DNA from: Betaproteobacteria bacterium
GTDB lineage: Bacteria > Pseudomonadota > Gammaproteobacteria > Burkholderiales > Rhodocyclaceae
Length of the DNA stretch: 50,949 bases
Assembly (NCBI GenBank): GCA_020621865.1
Contig: JAHRYW010000010.1
Coordinates: 111,009-161,957, forward strand
Direction: 5' to 3'
In this document: positions 17,334 to 26,121 of the stretch, in pieces
Position numbering within the stretch: the first letter of the stretch is position 1
Layout: the number at the start of each line of letters is the position of its first letter
Notes under the pieces: generated by a model
Database searches by the model: none
What the model was told of the DNA's origin: nothing
Seen by the model: the letters and a program-made list of their open reading frames with translations, nothing else
Position numbers and translations under genes: made by a program

Positions 17334-17975
17334 ATGAAGTTTGCCCGTCGCAGTTTCGTCACCGGTGTTTTTGCCCTTTTTTCGGCGCTGACCGTAGCAT
17401 TGCCGGCTTTCGCCCAGGCTTACACGTCGATCACCCCGCCGCAGCCGACCGAGGATGCCGCCAAGATCGAAGTGCTCGAATTCTTCAGCTACGGCTGTCC
17501 GCATTGCGCTGAATTCAACCCGATCCTGGCTGCCTGGGTTGCCAAGCAGTCGGGTGACGTGGTCGTCAAGAAGGTGCCGATCACCTTTGGCCGTGCCGCC
17601 TGGACCGGCATCGCCAAGCTCTACTACACGCTGGAAGTGACCGGCGACCTGCATCGTCTGGAATCCGACGTGTTCAAGGCCATTCACGGCGAGCGCCAGA
17701 ACCTGTTCGAGGAAAAGGCGCTGACCGAGTGGGCCGTCAAGAAGGGCGTCGATCCGAAGAAATTCAGCGAAACCTTCAATTCCTTCGGCGTCATGAGCAA
17801 GGTCCGCCGTGGCGACCAGATGGCGCAGGCCTACAAGATCCAGGGCGTGCCGGCCATTGCGGTCGAGGGCAAGTTCCTGGTCGGCGGCAAGGATTTCAAC
17901 GAGACGCTGGCTACGGCCGACAAGCTGATTGCCCAGGCGCGCAGCGAAAAGGCGGGCAAGGGCGCCAAGAAGTAA
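17334..17975 (+). CDS. dsbA: Thiol:disulfide interchange protein DsbA
   Basis: A periplasmic oxidase that inserts disulfide bonds into exported proteins. It has a signal peptide (about residues 1-27, cleavage after 'AFA'), a thioredoxin fold with active site CPHC (about 54-57, in 'FFSYGCPHCAEF') and the cis-Pro loop 'IQGVPAIAV' (about 171). Its 213-residue length is normal. Unusually, the hydrophobic core of the signal peptide ('VFALFSALTVAL') is encoded by a copy of the dispersed 33-bp motif (17369-17401). It follows the SPOR gene by 9 bases, and the next gene starts at the base after its stop. Confidence 0.92.
   Translation: MKFARRSFVTGVFALFSALTVALPAFAQAYTSITPPQPTEDAAKIEVLEFFSYGCPHCAEFNPILAAWVAKQSGDVVVKKVPITFGRAAWTGIAKLYYTLEVTGDLHRLESDVFKAIHGERQNLFEEKALTEWAVKKGVDPKKFSETFNSFGVMSKVRRGDQMAQAYKIQGVPAIAVEGKFLVGGKDFNETLATADKLIAQARSEKAGKGAKK
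17369..17401 (-). repeat. Dispersed 33-bp motif, copy 3 (inside dsbA signal peptide)
   Basis: On the minus strand: exact core AATGCTACGGTC, 13 bases with an A6 tract, GGGC, AAAA. It encodes the hydrophobic part of the DsbA signal peptide. Confidence 0.75.
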
Positions 17976-18746
17976 TTGACGCTCAAGGTCTTCATCACGG
18001 GCGCCTCGTCGGGTATCGGCGAGGCGCTTGCCGTTTACTATGCCGCACAGGGCGCCACGCTCGGCCTGGCGGCACGGCGCGGCGACACGCTGGCAGCGCT
18101 GAATCAGCGCCTCGGCGGGCGCCATGCCTGCTACCCGCTGGACGTCACCGATGCGCCGGCCCTGCATGCCGCGGCGGTCGATTTCATCGGCCGCTTCGGC
18201 GCGCCGGACATCGTCATCGCCAATGCCGGCGTCTCGGCTGGCACGCTGACCGAACACGAGGAAGACCTGGCGGTTTTCCGGCGGGTCATGGACATCAACG
18301 TCTTCGGCATGGCGGCGACCTTCGCGCCCTTTGTTCCGGCAATCAAGGCTGAGGGCGGTGAAAAGCGCCTGGTCGGCATCGCCTCGGTCGCCGGCATCCG
18401 CGGCTTGCCGGGGGCGGAAGCCTATTCGGCCTCGAAGGCGGCGGCCATCGCCTACCTGGAAAGTCTGCGCCTGGAAATGCGGCCCTACGGCATCAAGGTG
18501 GTGACCATTGCGCCGGGCTACATCGAGACGCCGATGACCGAGATCAACCCCTACAAGATGCCTTTCCTGCTGCCGGTGGACCAGGCGGCCGAGCGTTTTG
18601 CCGCGGCCATCGCGCGCGGCGTCAGCTACACGGTGATCCCGTGGCCGATGGGCATTGTCGCCAAGCTGCTGCGCGCCCTGCCCAACTGGCTCTACGATCG
18701 TCTGTTCACCAGCGCCCCGAGAAAGCCGCGCGGCTTGTTAAAATAA
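17976..18746 (+). CDS. Short-chain dehydrogenase/reductase
   Basis: A classical SDR of 256 residues with the NAD(P) motif TGASSGIG (residues 7-14), 'ANAG' (about 88), a catalytic Ser and the 'YSASKAA' Tyr/Lys pair (about 149-153). An Arg pair after the second strand ('LAARRGDT') suggests NADPH preference. The substrate cannot be told from sequence. The start is TTG immediately after the dsbA stop, so coupling to dsbA is likely. The gene ends 4 bases before thiS. The C-terminal 'LPNWLYDRLF' may touch the membrane. Confidence 0.85.
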   Translation: MTLKVFITGASSGIGEALAVYYAAQGATLGLAARRGDTLAALNQRLGGRHACYPLDVTDAPALHAAAVDFIGRFGAPDIVIANAGVSAGTLTEHEEDLAVFRRVMDINVFGMAATFAPFVPAIKAEGGEKRLVGIASVAGIRGLPGAEAYSASKAAAIAYLESLRLEMRPYGIKVVTIAPGYIETPMTEINPYKMPFLLPVDQAAERFAAAIARGVSYTVIPWPMGIVAKLLRALPNWLYDRLFTSAPRKPRGLLK

Positions 18747-18750
18747 CCCG

Positions 18751-18954
18751 ATGCTCGAACTCAAAATCAATGGCGAAACCCGCCAGTTTCCTGCCGCGCT
18801 GACCGTCGCCGGGCTGATCGAATCCCTCGGTTACGCCGGCAAGCGCATCGCCATCGAACGCAATGGCGAAATCGTGCCCAAGAGCCTGCACGCGACGACC
18901 GCGCTCGCGACGGGCGATCAACTTGAAATCGTCGTCGCCGTCGGCGGCGGTTAA
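18751..18954 (+). CDS. thiS: Sulfur carrier protein ThiS
   Basis: A 67-residue ubiquitin-fold protein ending in the required Gly-Gly tail ('VVAVGGG'). Its C-terminal glycine is adenylated and converted to a thiocarboxylate that donates sulfur to the thiamin thiazole ring. It stands directly before thiG, as is usual. No thiF or TPP riboswitch is visible near it, so in this window the genes look like part of the dsbA/SDR transcript rather than a TPP-controlled unit. Confidence 0.93.
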   Translation: MLELKINGETRQFPAALTVAGLIESLGYAGKRIAIERNGEIVPKSLHATTALATGDQLEIVVAVGGG

Positions 18955-18969
18955 TCCGGAGAAAGCTCC

Positions 18970-19752
18970 ATGCATCAACTGACTATCGCCGGCAAGGCGT
19001 ATCGTTCCCGTTTGCTGGTCGGCACCGGCAAGTACAAGGATTTCGTCGAAACCCGCGCCGCCATCGACGCCTCGGGCGCCGAGATCGTCACCGTGGCGAT
19101 CCGCCGCACCAACATCGGCCAGGATGCCAGCCAGCCCAACCTGCTGGACGCCATTCCGCCGTCGAAATTCACCATCCTGCCCAACACCGCTGGCTGCTAC
19201 AGCGCCGACGACGCCGTGCGCACGCTGCGCCTGGCCCGCGAACTGCTCGACGGTCACCCGCTGTGCAAGCTGGAAGTGCTCGGCGATCCGAAGAGCCTGT
19301 TCCCGAACATGCCGGAAACCCTGAAGGCCGCCGAAACGCTGGTCAAGGACGGCTTCCAGGTGATGGTCTACTGCTCCGATGACCCGATCCAGGCCAAGAT
19401 GCTCGAAGAGATCGGCTGCGTCGCGGTGATGCCGCTGGCGTCCCTGATCGGCTCCGGCATGGGCATCCTGAATCCGTGGAACCTGCGCTTGATCATCGAC
19501 AACGCCAAGGTGCCGGTGATCGTTGATGCCGGCGTCGGCACCGCCTCGGATGCCGCCATCGCCATGGAACTGGGTTGCGACGGTGTGCTGATGAACACCG
19601 CCATTGCCCACGCCCGCGACCCGGTGCTGATGGCCAGCGCCATGAAGAAGGGCGTCGAATCCGGCCGCGAGGCTTTCCTGGCCGGCCGCATGCCGCGCAA
19701 ACTGTACTCGGCCGACCCGTCGTCGCCGACTTCCGGATTGATCGGCTCATGA
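18970..19752 (+). CDS. thiG: Thiazole synthase
   Basis: ThiG is a TIM-barrel enzyme (260 residues) that forms the thiazole phosphate of thiamin from deoxyxylulose phosphate, dehydroglycine and ThiS thiocarboxylate. Recognisable stretches are '[13 protein letters not shown]', '[14 protein letters not shown]' with the Schiff-base Lys region, '[12 protein letters not shown]' and '[14 protein letters not shown]'. The ribosome site GGAG lies 9 bases before the ATG. Its stop overlaps the start of trmB (ATGA), an arrangement I know from other proteobacteria. Confidence 0.95.
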   Translation: MHQLTIAGKAYRSRLLVGTGKYKDFVETRAAIDASGAEIVTVAIRRTNIGQDASQPNLLDAIPPSKFTILPNTAGCYSADDAVRTLRLARELLDGHPLCKLEVLGDPKSLFPNMPETLKAAETLVKDGFQVMVYCSDDPIQAKMLEEIGCVAVMPLASLIGSGMGILNPWNLRLIIDNAKVPVIVDAGVGTASDAAIAMELGCDGVLMNTAIAHARDPVLMASAMKKGVESGREAFLAGRMPRKLYSADPSSPTSGLIGS

Positions 19753-20534
19753 GCGGCGCCCCGTTGATCGAATCGGCTGCCGACGGCGTCTACGAAGAAG
19801 GTCGCGAAGGCCACGGCCATATCAAGAGCTTCGTCCGCCGCGCCGGCCGCATGTCGGAGGCGCAGCAGCGCTACTTCGCCGAGATGATGCCGAAGATCGG
19901 CATCGAATATCGTCCGGAAAACATCGACCTGAATGCCGTCTTCGGCCGGCCGAACACCAAGATCCTCGAAATCGGCTGCGGCATGGGCGAAACGACGGCC
20001 AGGATCGCCGAAGCGCATCCGGAAAACGACTATTTAGGCCTCGAAGTGCACGTGCCGGGCGTTGGCGCGCTGTGCAAGCTGATCGCCGAGAAAAGCCTGT
20101 CCAACCTGCGCATCGGCCACCACGACGCCGTCGAAGTGGTGCGCGACATGCTGCCCGAAGGTTCGCTGGACGGCATCCACGTCTTCTTCCCCGACCCCTG
20201 GCACAAGACCCGCCACAAGAAGCGCCGGCTGATCCAGCCGTCCTTCGTCGCGCTGCTCGCCTCGCGCCTGAAGCCGGGCGGCTATTTCCACTGCGCCACC
20301 GACTGGGAAAACTACGCGCTGCAGATGCTCGATGTGCTCGGCAGCGAAGCCAGCCTGGACAACAGCGTTGCCAACCCGTCGCCCGCCGCCCTGGCGGCAG
20401 CGCTCGAAGCCGATAGCGCCGCCGGCCTGGCCGGTTTTGCGCCGCGCCCCGAATACCGGCCGCTGACCAAGTTCGAAAACCGCGGCCTGCGCCTCGGTCA
20501 CGGCGTCTGGGATCTCGTTTTCATCAAGCGCTGA
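19749..20534 (+). CDS. trmB: tRNA (guanine-N7-)-methyltransferase
   Basis: A SAM-dependent methyltransferase that makes m7G46 in the tRNA variable loop. It has SAM motif I '[15 protein letters not shown]' and the family signature '[15 protein letters not shown]', and ends with the normal 'GVWDLVF' region. The frame is open from 19575, but ATG 19749 gives the proper amino end ('[17 protein letters not shown]') and forms an ATGA overlap with the thiG stop. The predicted protein has 261 residues. It is translationally coupled to thiG and followed by rdgC after 24 bases. Confidence 0.94.
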   Translation: MSGAPLIESAADGVYEEGREGHGHIKSFVRRAGRMSEAQQRYFAEMMPKIGIEYRPENIDLNAVFGRPNTKILEIGCGMGETTARIAEAHPENDYLGLEVHVPGVGALCKLIAEKSLSNLRIGHHDAVEVVRDMLPEGSLDGIHVFFPDPWHKTRHKKRRLIQPSFVALLASRLKPGGYFHCATDWENYALQMLDVLGSEASLDNSVANPSPAALAAALEADSAAGLAGFAPRPEYRPLTKFENRGLRLGHGVWDLVFIKR

Positions 20535-20558
20535 CCGGCGCACCAAGGAATTCATCGC

Positions 20559-21521
20559 ATGTGGTTCAAGAACCTGCAACTCTATCGCCTGCCCACACCG
20601 TGGAACATCGACCTCGCCAAGCTCGACGAGCAGCTCGCCCGCGGCACCTTCGCCCGCTGCGCCAGCCACGAGCCGATCAGCCGCGGCTGGGTCGCGCCGC
20701 GCAAGGATGGCGCGCTGGTCTATGCCAGCAATCGCCAGTGGCTGATCGCCTTGGCCGTCGAACAGCGCCTGCTGCCTTCGTCGGTGGTCAATGACGAAGT
20801 CCGCGAACGCGCCGACAAGCTGACCGACGAGCAAGGCTACGCGCCGGGCCGCAAGGCGCTGCGCGAACTGAAGGAGCGCGTCACCGAGGAACTGATGCCG
20901 CGCGCCTTCACCAAGAAGCGTACCTCCTTCGTCTGGATCGACCCGCAGAACGGCTGGTTCGTCGTCGATGCCGGCAGCCCGGCCAAGGCCGAGGAAGTCA
21001 TCGAGCACCTGCGCCACTGTCTCGACGAATTCCCGCTGACCCCGCTGCACACCGAACTCTCGCCGCAATCGGCGATGGCCGACTGGCTGGCCGGCGGCGA
21101 CGCCCCGGCCGGCTTCACCATCGACCGCGACTGCGAACTGAAATCGGTCGGCGAGGAAAAGGCCGCCGTCCGCTACGTCCGCCACCCGCTCGGCGACGAA
21201 GTCGGCGGCGAAATCAAGGCCCACCTGGCGGCCGGCAAGCTGCCGACCCGCCTGGCGCTGACTTGGGACGAACGGATTTCCTTCGTGCTGTCCGAAAAAC
21301 TGGAAATCAAGCGCCTCGCCTTCCTCGACCTGTTGAAGGAGGAGGCTGAGAAGAACGCCGAGCACGCCGACGAACAGTTCGACGCCGATTTCGCGCTGAT
21401 GACCGGCGAACTGATCCGCTTCCTGCCGCAACTGCTCGAAGCGCTGGGCGGCGAGAAAACCGGGGCAGCAGAAGCAGCCACCCCTGCCGCCAGCGGCAGC
21501 ACGCCGCCCTGGGAGGCATGA
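20559..21521 (+). CDS. rdgC: Recombination-associated protein RdgC
   Basis: RdgC forms a ring that binds double-stranded DNA and limits RecA loading. The 320-residue protein begins 'MWFKNLQLYRL' and has 'RGWVAPRKDGALVYA', 'RKALRELKERV' and 'RLALTWDERISFVL', all typical of the family. The C-terminal 30 residues are a low-complexity Ala/Gly tail. Its stop overlaps the start of the SEC-C gene by four bases (ATGA). Expression is presumably shared with trmB, since no separate promoter stands out in the 24-base gap. Confidence 0.92.
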   Translation: MWFKNLQLYRLPTPWNIDLAKLDEQLARGTFARCASHEPISRGWVAPRKDGALVYASNRQWLIALAVEQRLLPSSVVNDEVRERADKLTDEQGYAPGRKALRELKERVTEELMPRAFTKKRTSFVWIDPQNGWFVVDAGSPAKAEEVIEHLRHCLDEFPLTPLHTELSPQSAMADWLAGGDAPAGFTIDRDCELKSVGEEKAAVRYVRHPLGDEVGGEIKAHLAAGKLPTRLALTWDERISFVLSEKLEIKRLAFLDLLKEEAEKNAEHADEQFDADFALMTGELIRFLPQLLEALGGEKTGAAEAATPAASGSTPPWEA

Positions 21522-21904
21522 AACCGGGCGATTCCTGCCCCTGCGGCAGCGGCGCCAAATACGCCGCCTGCTGCGGCCCGCTGCACGCCGGCGCCGCGCC
21601 GGCCGGCAGCGCCGAGGCCCTGATGCGCTCGCGCTACAGTGCCTACGGGTTGAAGCTGGACGAATACCTGCTCGCCACCTGGCACCCGACGACGCGGCCC
21701 AGCGAACTCGATCTCTCCGCCGACGACAGCAAATGGTTAGTCCTGGAGGTCAAGCGCCACGCGGTGCAGGACGATAGCCACGCTACCGTCGAATTCGTGG
21801 CCCGCTACCGCATCGCCGGCCGCGGCCACCGGCTGCACGAACTGAGCCGCTTCGTCCGCGAAGACGGCCGCTGGTACTACGTCGACGGCGACATGCTGGC
21901 CTGA
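21518..21904 (+). CDS. YchJ-like SEC-C motif protein (UPF0225)
   Basis: This 128-residue protein starts with a SEC-C zinc motif 'CPCGSGAKYAACCG' (about residues 6-19), followed by the YchJ middle domain ('ALMRSRYSAYGLKLDEYLLATWHP'), an NTF2-like fold. The second SEC-C motif found in some family members is absent. The function of the family is unknown; SEC-C motifs bind zinc and often mediate protein contacts, as in SecA. It is the last gene of the plus-strand run and is followed at once by a copy of the dispersed 33-bp motif. Confidence 0.85.
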   Translation: MKPGDSCPCGSGAKYAACCGPLHAGAAPAGSAEALMRSRYSAYGLKLDEYLLATWHPTTRPSELDLSADDSKWLVLEVKRHAVQDDSHATVEFVARYRIAGRGHRLHELSRFVREDGRWYYVDGDMLA

Positions 21905-21923
21905 ATGGCCGGCAAAATTTCAA

Positions 21924-21956
21924 TTTTGGCCGAAATTTCAGGCTGACCGTAGCATT
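21924..21956 (-). repeat. Dispersed 33-bp motif, copy 4
   Basis: On the minus strand: exact core AATGCTACGGTC, 13 bases with AAATTT, GGCC, AAAA. It lies between the convergent SEC-C and methyltransferase genes. The flanking AAATTT and CAATTTTG extend the A/T phasing. Confidence 0.8.
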
Positions 21957-22008
21957 CGGTTGGCGCGTCCTCTGGAAAGCCGGAATGATTTATGTTGCCG
22001 GAAGGGGG

Positions 22009-22935
22009 CTATCCACCCCGGAAATAGCCCAGTAACTGACGATCAGATATCGGTTCCTGACTCAATGTCCCAAAGAAATAGAAACCCGATGCCGAGTCGT
22101 AAGCGCTGATATTTGAATCAGAGATCTTGTCGAGCCAGCGAAATGGAACGGTGGACACCAGGCCGACAAGTTTCAACCACTTTTTGATGCTCGGCTTATC
22201 CGAGACGGACGTTAGCGCATAGCGTATTAGTTGTCCTGCACTGGTTCCCGGCCCGCCTGATATGCCGCTGTGGATTTCCTCGAAATAACGGAACAGCCGT
22301 CGATGGCCCAAATAGGTGAATCGTGTGAAATCGTATGCGCCCATATGAACCGGCTGCATGAACGGGGTTTCCGCGTATACGTAGCCGCCGGGCCGGAGAA
22401 CTCGCATGATTTCGTCAACGCAGCGGTAGGGGGCGGCAACATGTTCGAGCACCGCGACTGCGATGCAGGCATCAAAACTTCGCTCGGGGAAAGGCAGGTC
22501 GTGGGCATCGGCTATGCAGTGTACATTGGCGCCAAAAGCGACGTCGGTGTAGGTCGCGTTTCCTCGAATGGAGGTGTCGCCGGCGCCGATGACTAGTATT
22601 TCGGCATCTGCTTTGGCAGAGAGGACGGCTTCAACGGCGTCGTTGATGCTGAATTCCTTCATCGGGGCCGACTCACTCAAATAGCGCATGGCACGCCGAT
22701 AGATCTTTCTCAAGCCCGTTATATTGTCCAGGCTCCCAGCGTATGAACTGGCACCACCGTATGCCTTTTTAGTCAGGTAATCCGAAATCAGGAATACGCT
22801 GTTTGCTTCGTTGATAAGCACGGGTATGCCGTTGGCTTCAGGATACGCTTTGTTGCACGAAGGGCAGAACAGGCCGTCGACAAAAGCCGTCTTATGAACA
22901 GGGCAAGCGAAAGTTCTTACTGATGCTTGGTTCAT
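22009..22935 (-). CDS. Class I SAM-dependent methyltransferase with amino-terminal zinc ribbon-like segment
   Basis: Residues 10-40 contain CP-x-H ... CPSC ('FACPVHK', 'GLFCPSCNKAYPE'), a Trm112-like ribbon. Then comes a Methyltransf_11 domain with 'ILVIGAGDTS', 'DAHDLPFPERSFDACIAVAVLEHV' and 'VLRPGGYVYAETPF'. Proteins of this form often sit in polysaccharide or natural-product loci, and the substrate is unknown. ATG 22935 is chosen over TTG 22959 because AAAGG and GAGG precede it. The gene is AT-richer than its neighbours and transcribed alone, which suggests later acquisition. It may functionally relate to the glycan island 6 kb away. Confidence 0.75.
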   Translation of the reverse strand: MNQASVRTFACPVHKTAFVDGLFCPSCNKAYPEANGIPVLINEANSVFLISDYLTKKAYGGASSYAGSLDNITGLRKIYRRAMRYLSESAPMKEFSINDAVEAVLSAKADAEILVIGAGDTSIRGNATYTDVAFGANVHCIADAHDLPFPERSFDACIAVAVLEHVAAPYRCVDEIMRVLRPGGYVYAETPFMQPVHMGAYDFTRFTYLGHRRLFRYFEEIHSGISGGPGTSAGQLIRYALTSVSDKPSIKKWLKLVGLVSTVPFRWLDKISDSNISAYDSASGFYFFGTLSQEPISDRQLLGYFRGG

Positions 22936-23207
22936 GGGCCTCTGCCTTTCTTCAAACAAGATTTGGCGAATGGCACGGGCTAAACTGGATTCGGATTCAA
23001 ACCTATTCCCGAATGTCGGTTTCCCGCGAACAGAATGATTAATCCCCTGATTGTTGAATGACTATAGCATTTGCCGGTCGGGCGCGATAATTGAACATCT
23101 TGCGATAAGAAAACCTTATCCCTCTTATCGCAGGGTACGTAATTCTTCATACACCTTTCGCGCCCATGGTCTAGGATGGGTATTCCAATTTCATCGGAGC
23201 AGCAATC

Positions 23208-23615
23208 ATGGGTCTTCTCGATTCGGTCGTCGGCGCTTTGGGCGGCGGGCAAGGTGGCGGCAACAACGGTTTGGTCGATGTCGTCATGCAGTTGATCAAT
23301 AGCCAGCCGGGCGGCTTGGGTGGGCTGGTTCAGTCTTTCCAGCAGGGTGGGCTGGGCGAGGTGGTCAATTCCTGGGTGTCGACCGGGCAGAACCTGCCAG
23401 TGTCGGCTGAGCAACTGCAGGCTGTCCTCGGTGGCGGGCAATTGCAGAACATCGCGGCACAGCTTGGGGTGTCGCCGGAGCAGGCTTCGGGCAGCCTGGC
23501 CGAGCTGTTGCCGCAGGTGGTCGACAAGCTGACGCCAGGCGGTCAGTTGCCGCAGGGCGGCGACCTGCTGGCCCAGGGCATGGATATGCTTAAGAAGGGC
23601 GGCTTGTTCGGCTAA
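23208..23615 (+). CDS. YidB-like DUF937 protein
   Basis: A 135-residue Gly/Gln/Leu-rich soluble protein that begins 'MGLLDSVVGALGGGQ' and has 'VVNSWVSTGQNLPVSAEQL' and 'AAQLGVSPEQASGSLAELLPQVVDKLTP', the hallmarks of the YidB family (DUF937). Its function is unknown. A ribosome site (CGGAG) lies 9 bases upstream of the ATG. Its 3' end overlaps the hemW 3' end by four bases in convergent orientation (TAA on plus, TAG on minus), so the two transcripts must run into each other. Confidence 0.88.
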   Translation: MGLLDSVVGALGGGQGGGNNGLVDVVMQLINSQPGGLGGLVQSFQQGGLGEVVNSWVSTGQNLPVSAEQLQAVLGGGQLQNIAAQLGVSPEQASGSLAELLPQVVDKLTPGGQLPQGGDLLAQGMDMLKKGGLFG

Positions 23616-24808
23616 AGGAAGCGTTCGAGCAGCACGTTCAGGAAGCGCCGGCCCTTCGTGGTCGGCGCAATTTTTTCCGGGCCGACGATCAGCAGGCCGT
23701 CGGCCTCGGCGGCTTTCAGTTGCGGCAGGACGACGTTCAGCGACTGCGCGGTGCGCGCCTCGAATAGTCCGGGGTGAAAGCCGTCGGCCAGGCGTAGGGC
23801 GTTCATCAGGAATTCGAAGGGCAGGCTGGTCATTTCGACCTGGTTGTCTTCCTGGACGGCGCTGCCGCTGCGGATGCTTTCCAGATAGGCCTTCGGGTGC
23901 TTGTGGCGCATCTGGCGAAGCACGCGGTCGTGCAGCGTCAGCTTGGAGTGGGCGCCGGCGCCGATGCCGAGGTAGTCACCGAAATACCAGTAATTCAGGT
24001 TGTGCTTGCACTGCTTGCCGGGTTGGGCAAAGGCCGAGGTTTCGTAGTTGGCGAAGTCGGCGGCTGCTAGGCGAGCCTCGATGGCCTCCTGCATGTCGGC
24101 GCAGATGTCGCCCTCGGGCAGTTCCGGCGGAAAGGCGGCGAAGCGGGTGTTCGGTTCCAGGGTCAGCTGGTAGCAGGAAAGGTGCGAGGGCGCGAAGCTC
24201 AGCGCGGTTTCGATGTCGGTGAGCGCTTGCTCATGCGTCTGGCCAGGTAGGCCGTACATCAGGTCGAGGTTGAAGGAGTCGAAATACTGGCCGGCCAGTT
24301 GCGCGGCGCGCTTGGCTTCGGCGGCGCCGTGGATGCGACCCAGCGCCTTGAGATGCTCGTCGTTGAAGCTCTGGATGCCGAGCGACAGGCGATTGACGCC
24401 GGCGGCGCGGAAGCCGGCAAATTTCTCCGCTTCGACCGTGCCCGGGTTGGCTTCGAGGGTGATCTCGGCATCCGGCGCCAGCATGGCCAGCGCCCGGAAG
24501 GCTGCGATCAGTTCGTCAATGGCGGCCGGCGAGAGCAGGCTGGGCGTGCCGCCACCGAAGAAGACGCTGACCACCGGCCGGCCCCAGATCAGCGGCAGCG
24601 CCGATTGCAGGTCGGCGATCAGGGCGTCGACGTATTCGCGTTCGGGAATCGTCTCGCCGGCCTCGTGCGAGTTGAAATCGCAGTACGGACATTTCTGCAC
24701 GCACCACGGCACGTGCACGTAGAGCGCCAGCGGGGGCGAGACGCGGAATTCCGCCGATGCTACGGTCGGCCCCTTTTTTTGGGCAAAAATGGGAATCGTA
24801 CGGGCCAC
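23612..24808 (-). CDS. hemW: Radical SAM heme chaperone HemW
   Basis: HemW (formerly called HemN-like) is a radical SAM protein that binds haem and delivers it to respiratory enzymes. The [4Fe-4S] motif is CVQKCPYC (C36, C40, C43), in the phrase 'LALYVHVPWC', followed by 'FFGGGTPSLL' and the C-terminal HemN domain. HemW lacks the extra Cys of true coproporphyrinogen dehydrogenases. The only usable start is GTG 24808, which gives about 24 extra residues before the usual amino end. That extension is encoded mostly by a dispersed-motif copy (24756-24788). It follows rdgB by four bases. Confidence 0.9.
   Translation of the reverse strand: MARTIPIFAQKKGPTVASAEFRVSPPLALYVHVPWCVQKCPYCDFNSHEAGETIPEREYVDALIADLQSALPLIWGRPVVSVFFGGGTPSLLSPAAIDELIAAFRALAMLAPDAEITLEANPGTVEAEKFAGFRAAGVNRLSLGIQSFNDEHLKALGRIHGAAEAKRAAQLAGQYFDSFNLDLMYGLPGQTHEQALTDIETALSFAPSHLSCYQLTLEPNTRFAAFPPELPEGDICADMQEAIEARLAAADFANYETSAFAQPGKQCKHNLNYWYFGDYLGIGAGAHSKLTLHDRVLRQMRHKHPKAYLESIRSGSAVQEDNQVEMTSLPFEFLMNALRLADGFHPGLFEARTAQSLNVVLPQLKAAEADGLLIVGPEKIAPTTKGRRFLNVLLERFL
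24756..24788 (+). repeat. Dispersed 33-bp motif, copy 5 (inside hemW 5' end)
   Basis: GATGCTACGGTC (one mismatch), 13 bases ending in seven T, GGGC, AAAA. Here the tract is T7 where other copies have A, while spacing is unchanged. It lies in the extra amino-terminal codons of hemW. Confidence 0.75.
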
Positions 24809-24812
24809 GGAT

Positions 24813-25400
24813 TTACAGCGCCGGCAGGCGGGCGATCAGTTTCTGCATGGCCTGGCCGCGATGCGAGAGCTGGTTCTTGATAATGGCATCTAGTTCGGCA
24901 GCGGTCTGGCAGTGGGTCGGCACGTAGAACAGCGGGTCGTAACCAAAGCCTTCGGCGCCGCGCTGGGCGTCGAGGATTTCACCGTGCCATTCGCCTTCGG
25001 CGATGATCGGTTGCGGGTCGTCGGCCGAACGCACCAGAACCAGCACGCAGGCGAAATGGGCGCGGCGGTCGGGTTGCCCGGCCAGATCGGCCAGCAGCTT
25101 TTCGTTGTTGCGGGCATCCGATTTCGGTTCGCCGGCATAGCGGGCGGAATAGACGCCGGGCGCTCCGCCAAGGGCGGCGACGCACAGCCCGGAATCGTCG
25201 GCCAGCGCCGGCAGGCCGCTCTGCGCGGCGGCATGGCGGGCCTTGGCCAGGGCGTTTTCGACGAAGGTGCAGTGCGGCTCCTCGGCTTCCGGGATACCCA
25301 GCTGGCCTTGCGGGATGACTTCGAAGCCGAGCGGCGCCAGCAGCGCGTTCAGCTCCTTCATCTTCTTGGCGTTGTTCGAGGCGAGGACGAGCTTTTTCAT
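24813..25400 (-). CDS. rdgB: dITP/XTP pyrophosphatase RdgB
   Basis: A HAM1-family non-canonical purine NTP pyrophosphatase of 195 residues that removes dITP and XTP from the nucleotide pool. Signatures are '[15 protein letters not shown]' at the amino end, '[24 protein letters not shown]' and '[11 protein letters not shown]'. Its start overlaps the stop of rph by four bases (ATGA), and hemW follows by four bases, so rph-rdgB-hemW is a tight unit, an order widely seen in proteobacteria. Confidence 0.95.
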   Translation of the reverse strand: MKKLVLASNNAKKMKELNALLAPLGFEVIPQGQLGIPEAEEPHCTFVENALAKARHAAAQSGLPALADDSGLCVAALGGAPGVYSARYAGEPKSDARNNEKLLADLAGQPDRRAHFACVLVLVRSADDPQPIIAEGEWHGEILDAQRGAEGFGYDPLFYVPTHCQTAAELDAIIKNQLSHRGQAMQKLIARLPAL

Positions 25401-26113
25401 GCGGCGAGCGCGCTTTGCTGGGCTGCGACGAGGTGGCGGACCCCGAGCGTGGCGAGATCGACCAGCACGCTCATCTGTTCGCGGGAGAACGGTTCGCCCT
25501 CGGCGGTTCCCTGGATTTCGACGATGCCGCCGTTGCCGGTCATCACGACGTTCATGTCGGTATCGCAGCCGGAATCTTCCGGGTAGTCCAAGTCGAGGAC
25601 CGGGGCGCCCTGGTAGATGCCGACCGAAATGGCGGCAACGTGGTCGCGCACCGGGTTGGCGGCCAGCTTGCCGGCCTTGACCAGCTTGTCGCAGGCTTCA
25701 TACAAGGCGACCCATGCGCCGGTGATCGAGGCGCAGCGGGTGCCGCCATCGGCCTGCAGGACGTCGCAGTCGAGGGTGATCTGGCGCTCGCCCAGGGCCT
25801 TGAGGTCAACCACGGCGCGCAGGGCGCGGCCGATCAGGCGCTGGATTTCCTGCGTCCGGCCGGTCTGCTTGCCCTTGGCCGCTTCGCGGGCGGTGCGGGT
25901 GTGCGTCGCCCGCGGCAGCATGCCGTACTCGGCGGTGACCCAGCCCTGGCCCTTGCCGCGCAGGAAGGGCGGGACGTTTTCCTCGACGCTGGCAGTACAC
26001 AGCACGCGAGTGTCGCCCATTTCGATCAGCACCGAGCCTTCGGCGTGGCGGGTGAAATTGCGGGTGATGCGGATGGCGCGGAGCTGGTCCGGTTGGCGTT
26101 GGCTGGGGCGCAT
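25397..26113 (-). CDS. rph: Ribonuclease PH
   Basis: A phosphorolytic 3'-5' exoribonuclease that trims tRNA 3' ends. The 238-residue protein has the family features '[15 protein letters not shown]', '[18 protein letters not shown]', '[19 protein letters not shown]' and '[20 protein letters not shown]'. Nothing appears missing. It lies 8 bases downstream of the PP2C gene in the same direction, which ties a Ser/Thr phosphorylation pair to the rph-rdgB-hemW unit. Confidence 0.95.
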   Translation of the reverse strand: MRPSQRQPDQLRAIRITRNFTRHAEGSVLIEMGDTRVLCTASVEENVPPFLRGKGQGWVTAEYGMLPRATHTRTAREAAKGKQTGRTQEIQRLIGRALRAVVDLKALGERQITLDCDVLQADGGTRCASITGAWVALYEACDKLVKAGKLAANPVRDHVAAISVGIYQGAPVLDLDYPEDSGCDTDMNVVMTGNGGIVEIQGTAEGEPFSREQMSVLVDLATLGVRHLVAAQQSALAA

Positions 26114-26121
26114 GGTCTTCC

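Noticed and set aside
18737..18760. TPP riboswitch before thiS
   Set aside because: Only four bases separate thiS from the upstream gene, so there is no room for a riboswitch.
23043..23072. Possible degenerate motif copy upstream of the YidB-like gene
   Set aside because: The core matches at 10 of 12 positions on the minus strand with right spacing, but the G/C tetramer and A/T tracts are poor.
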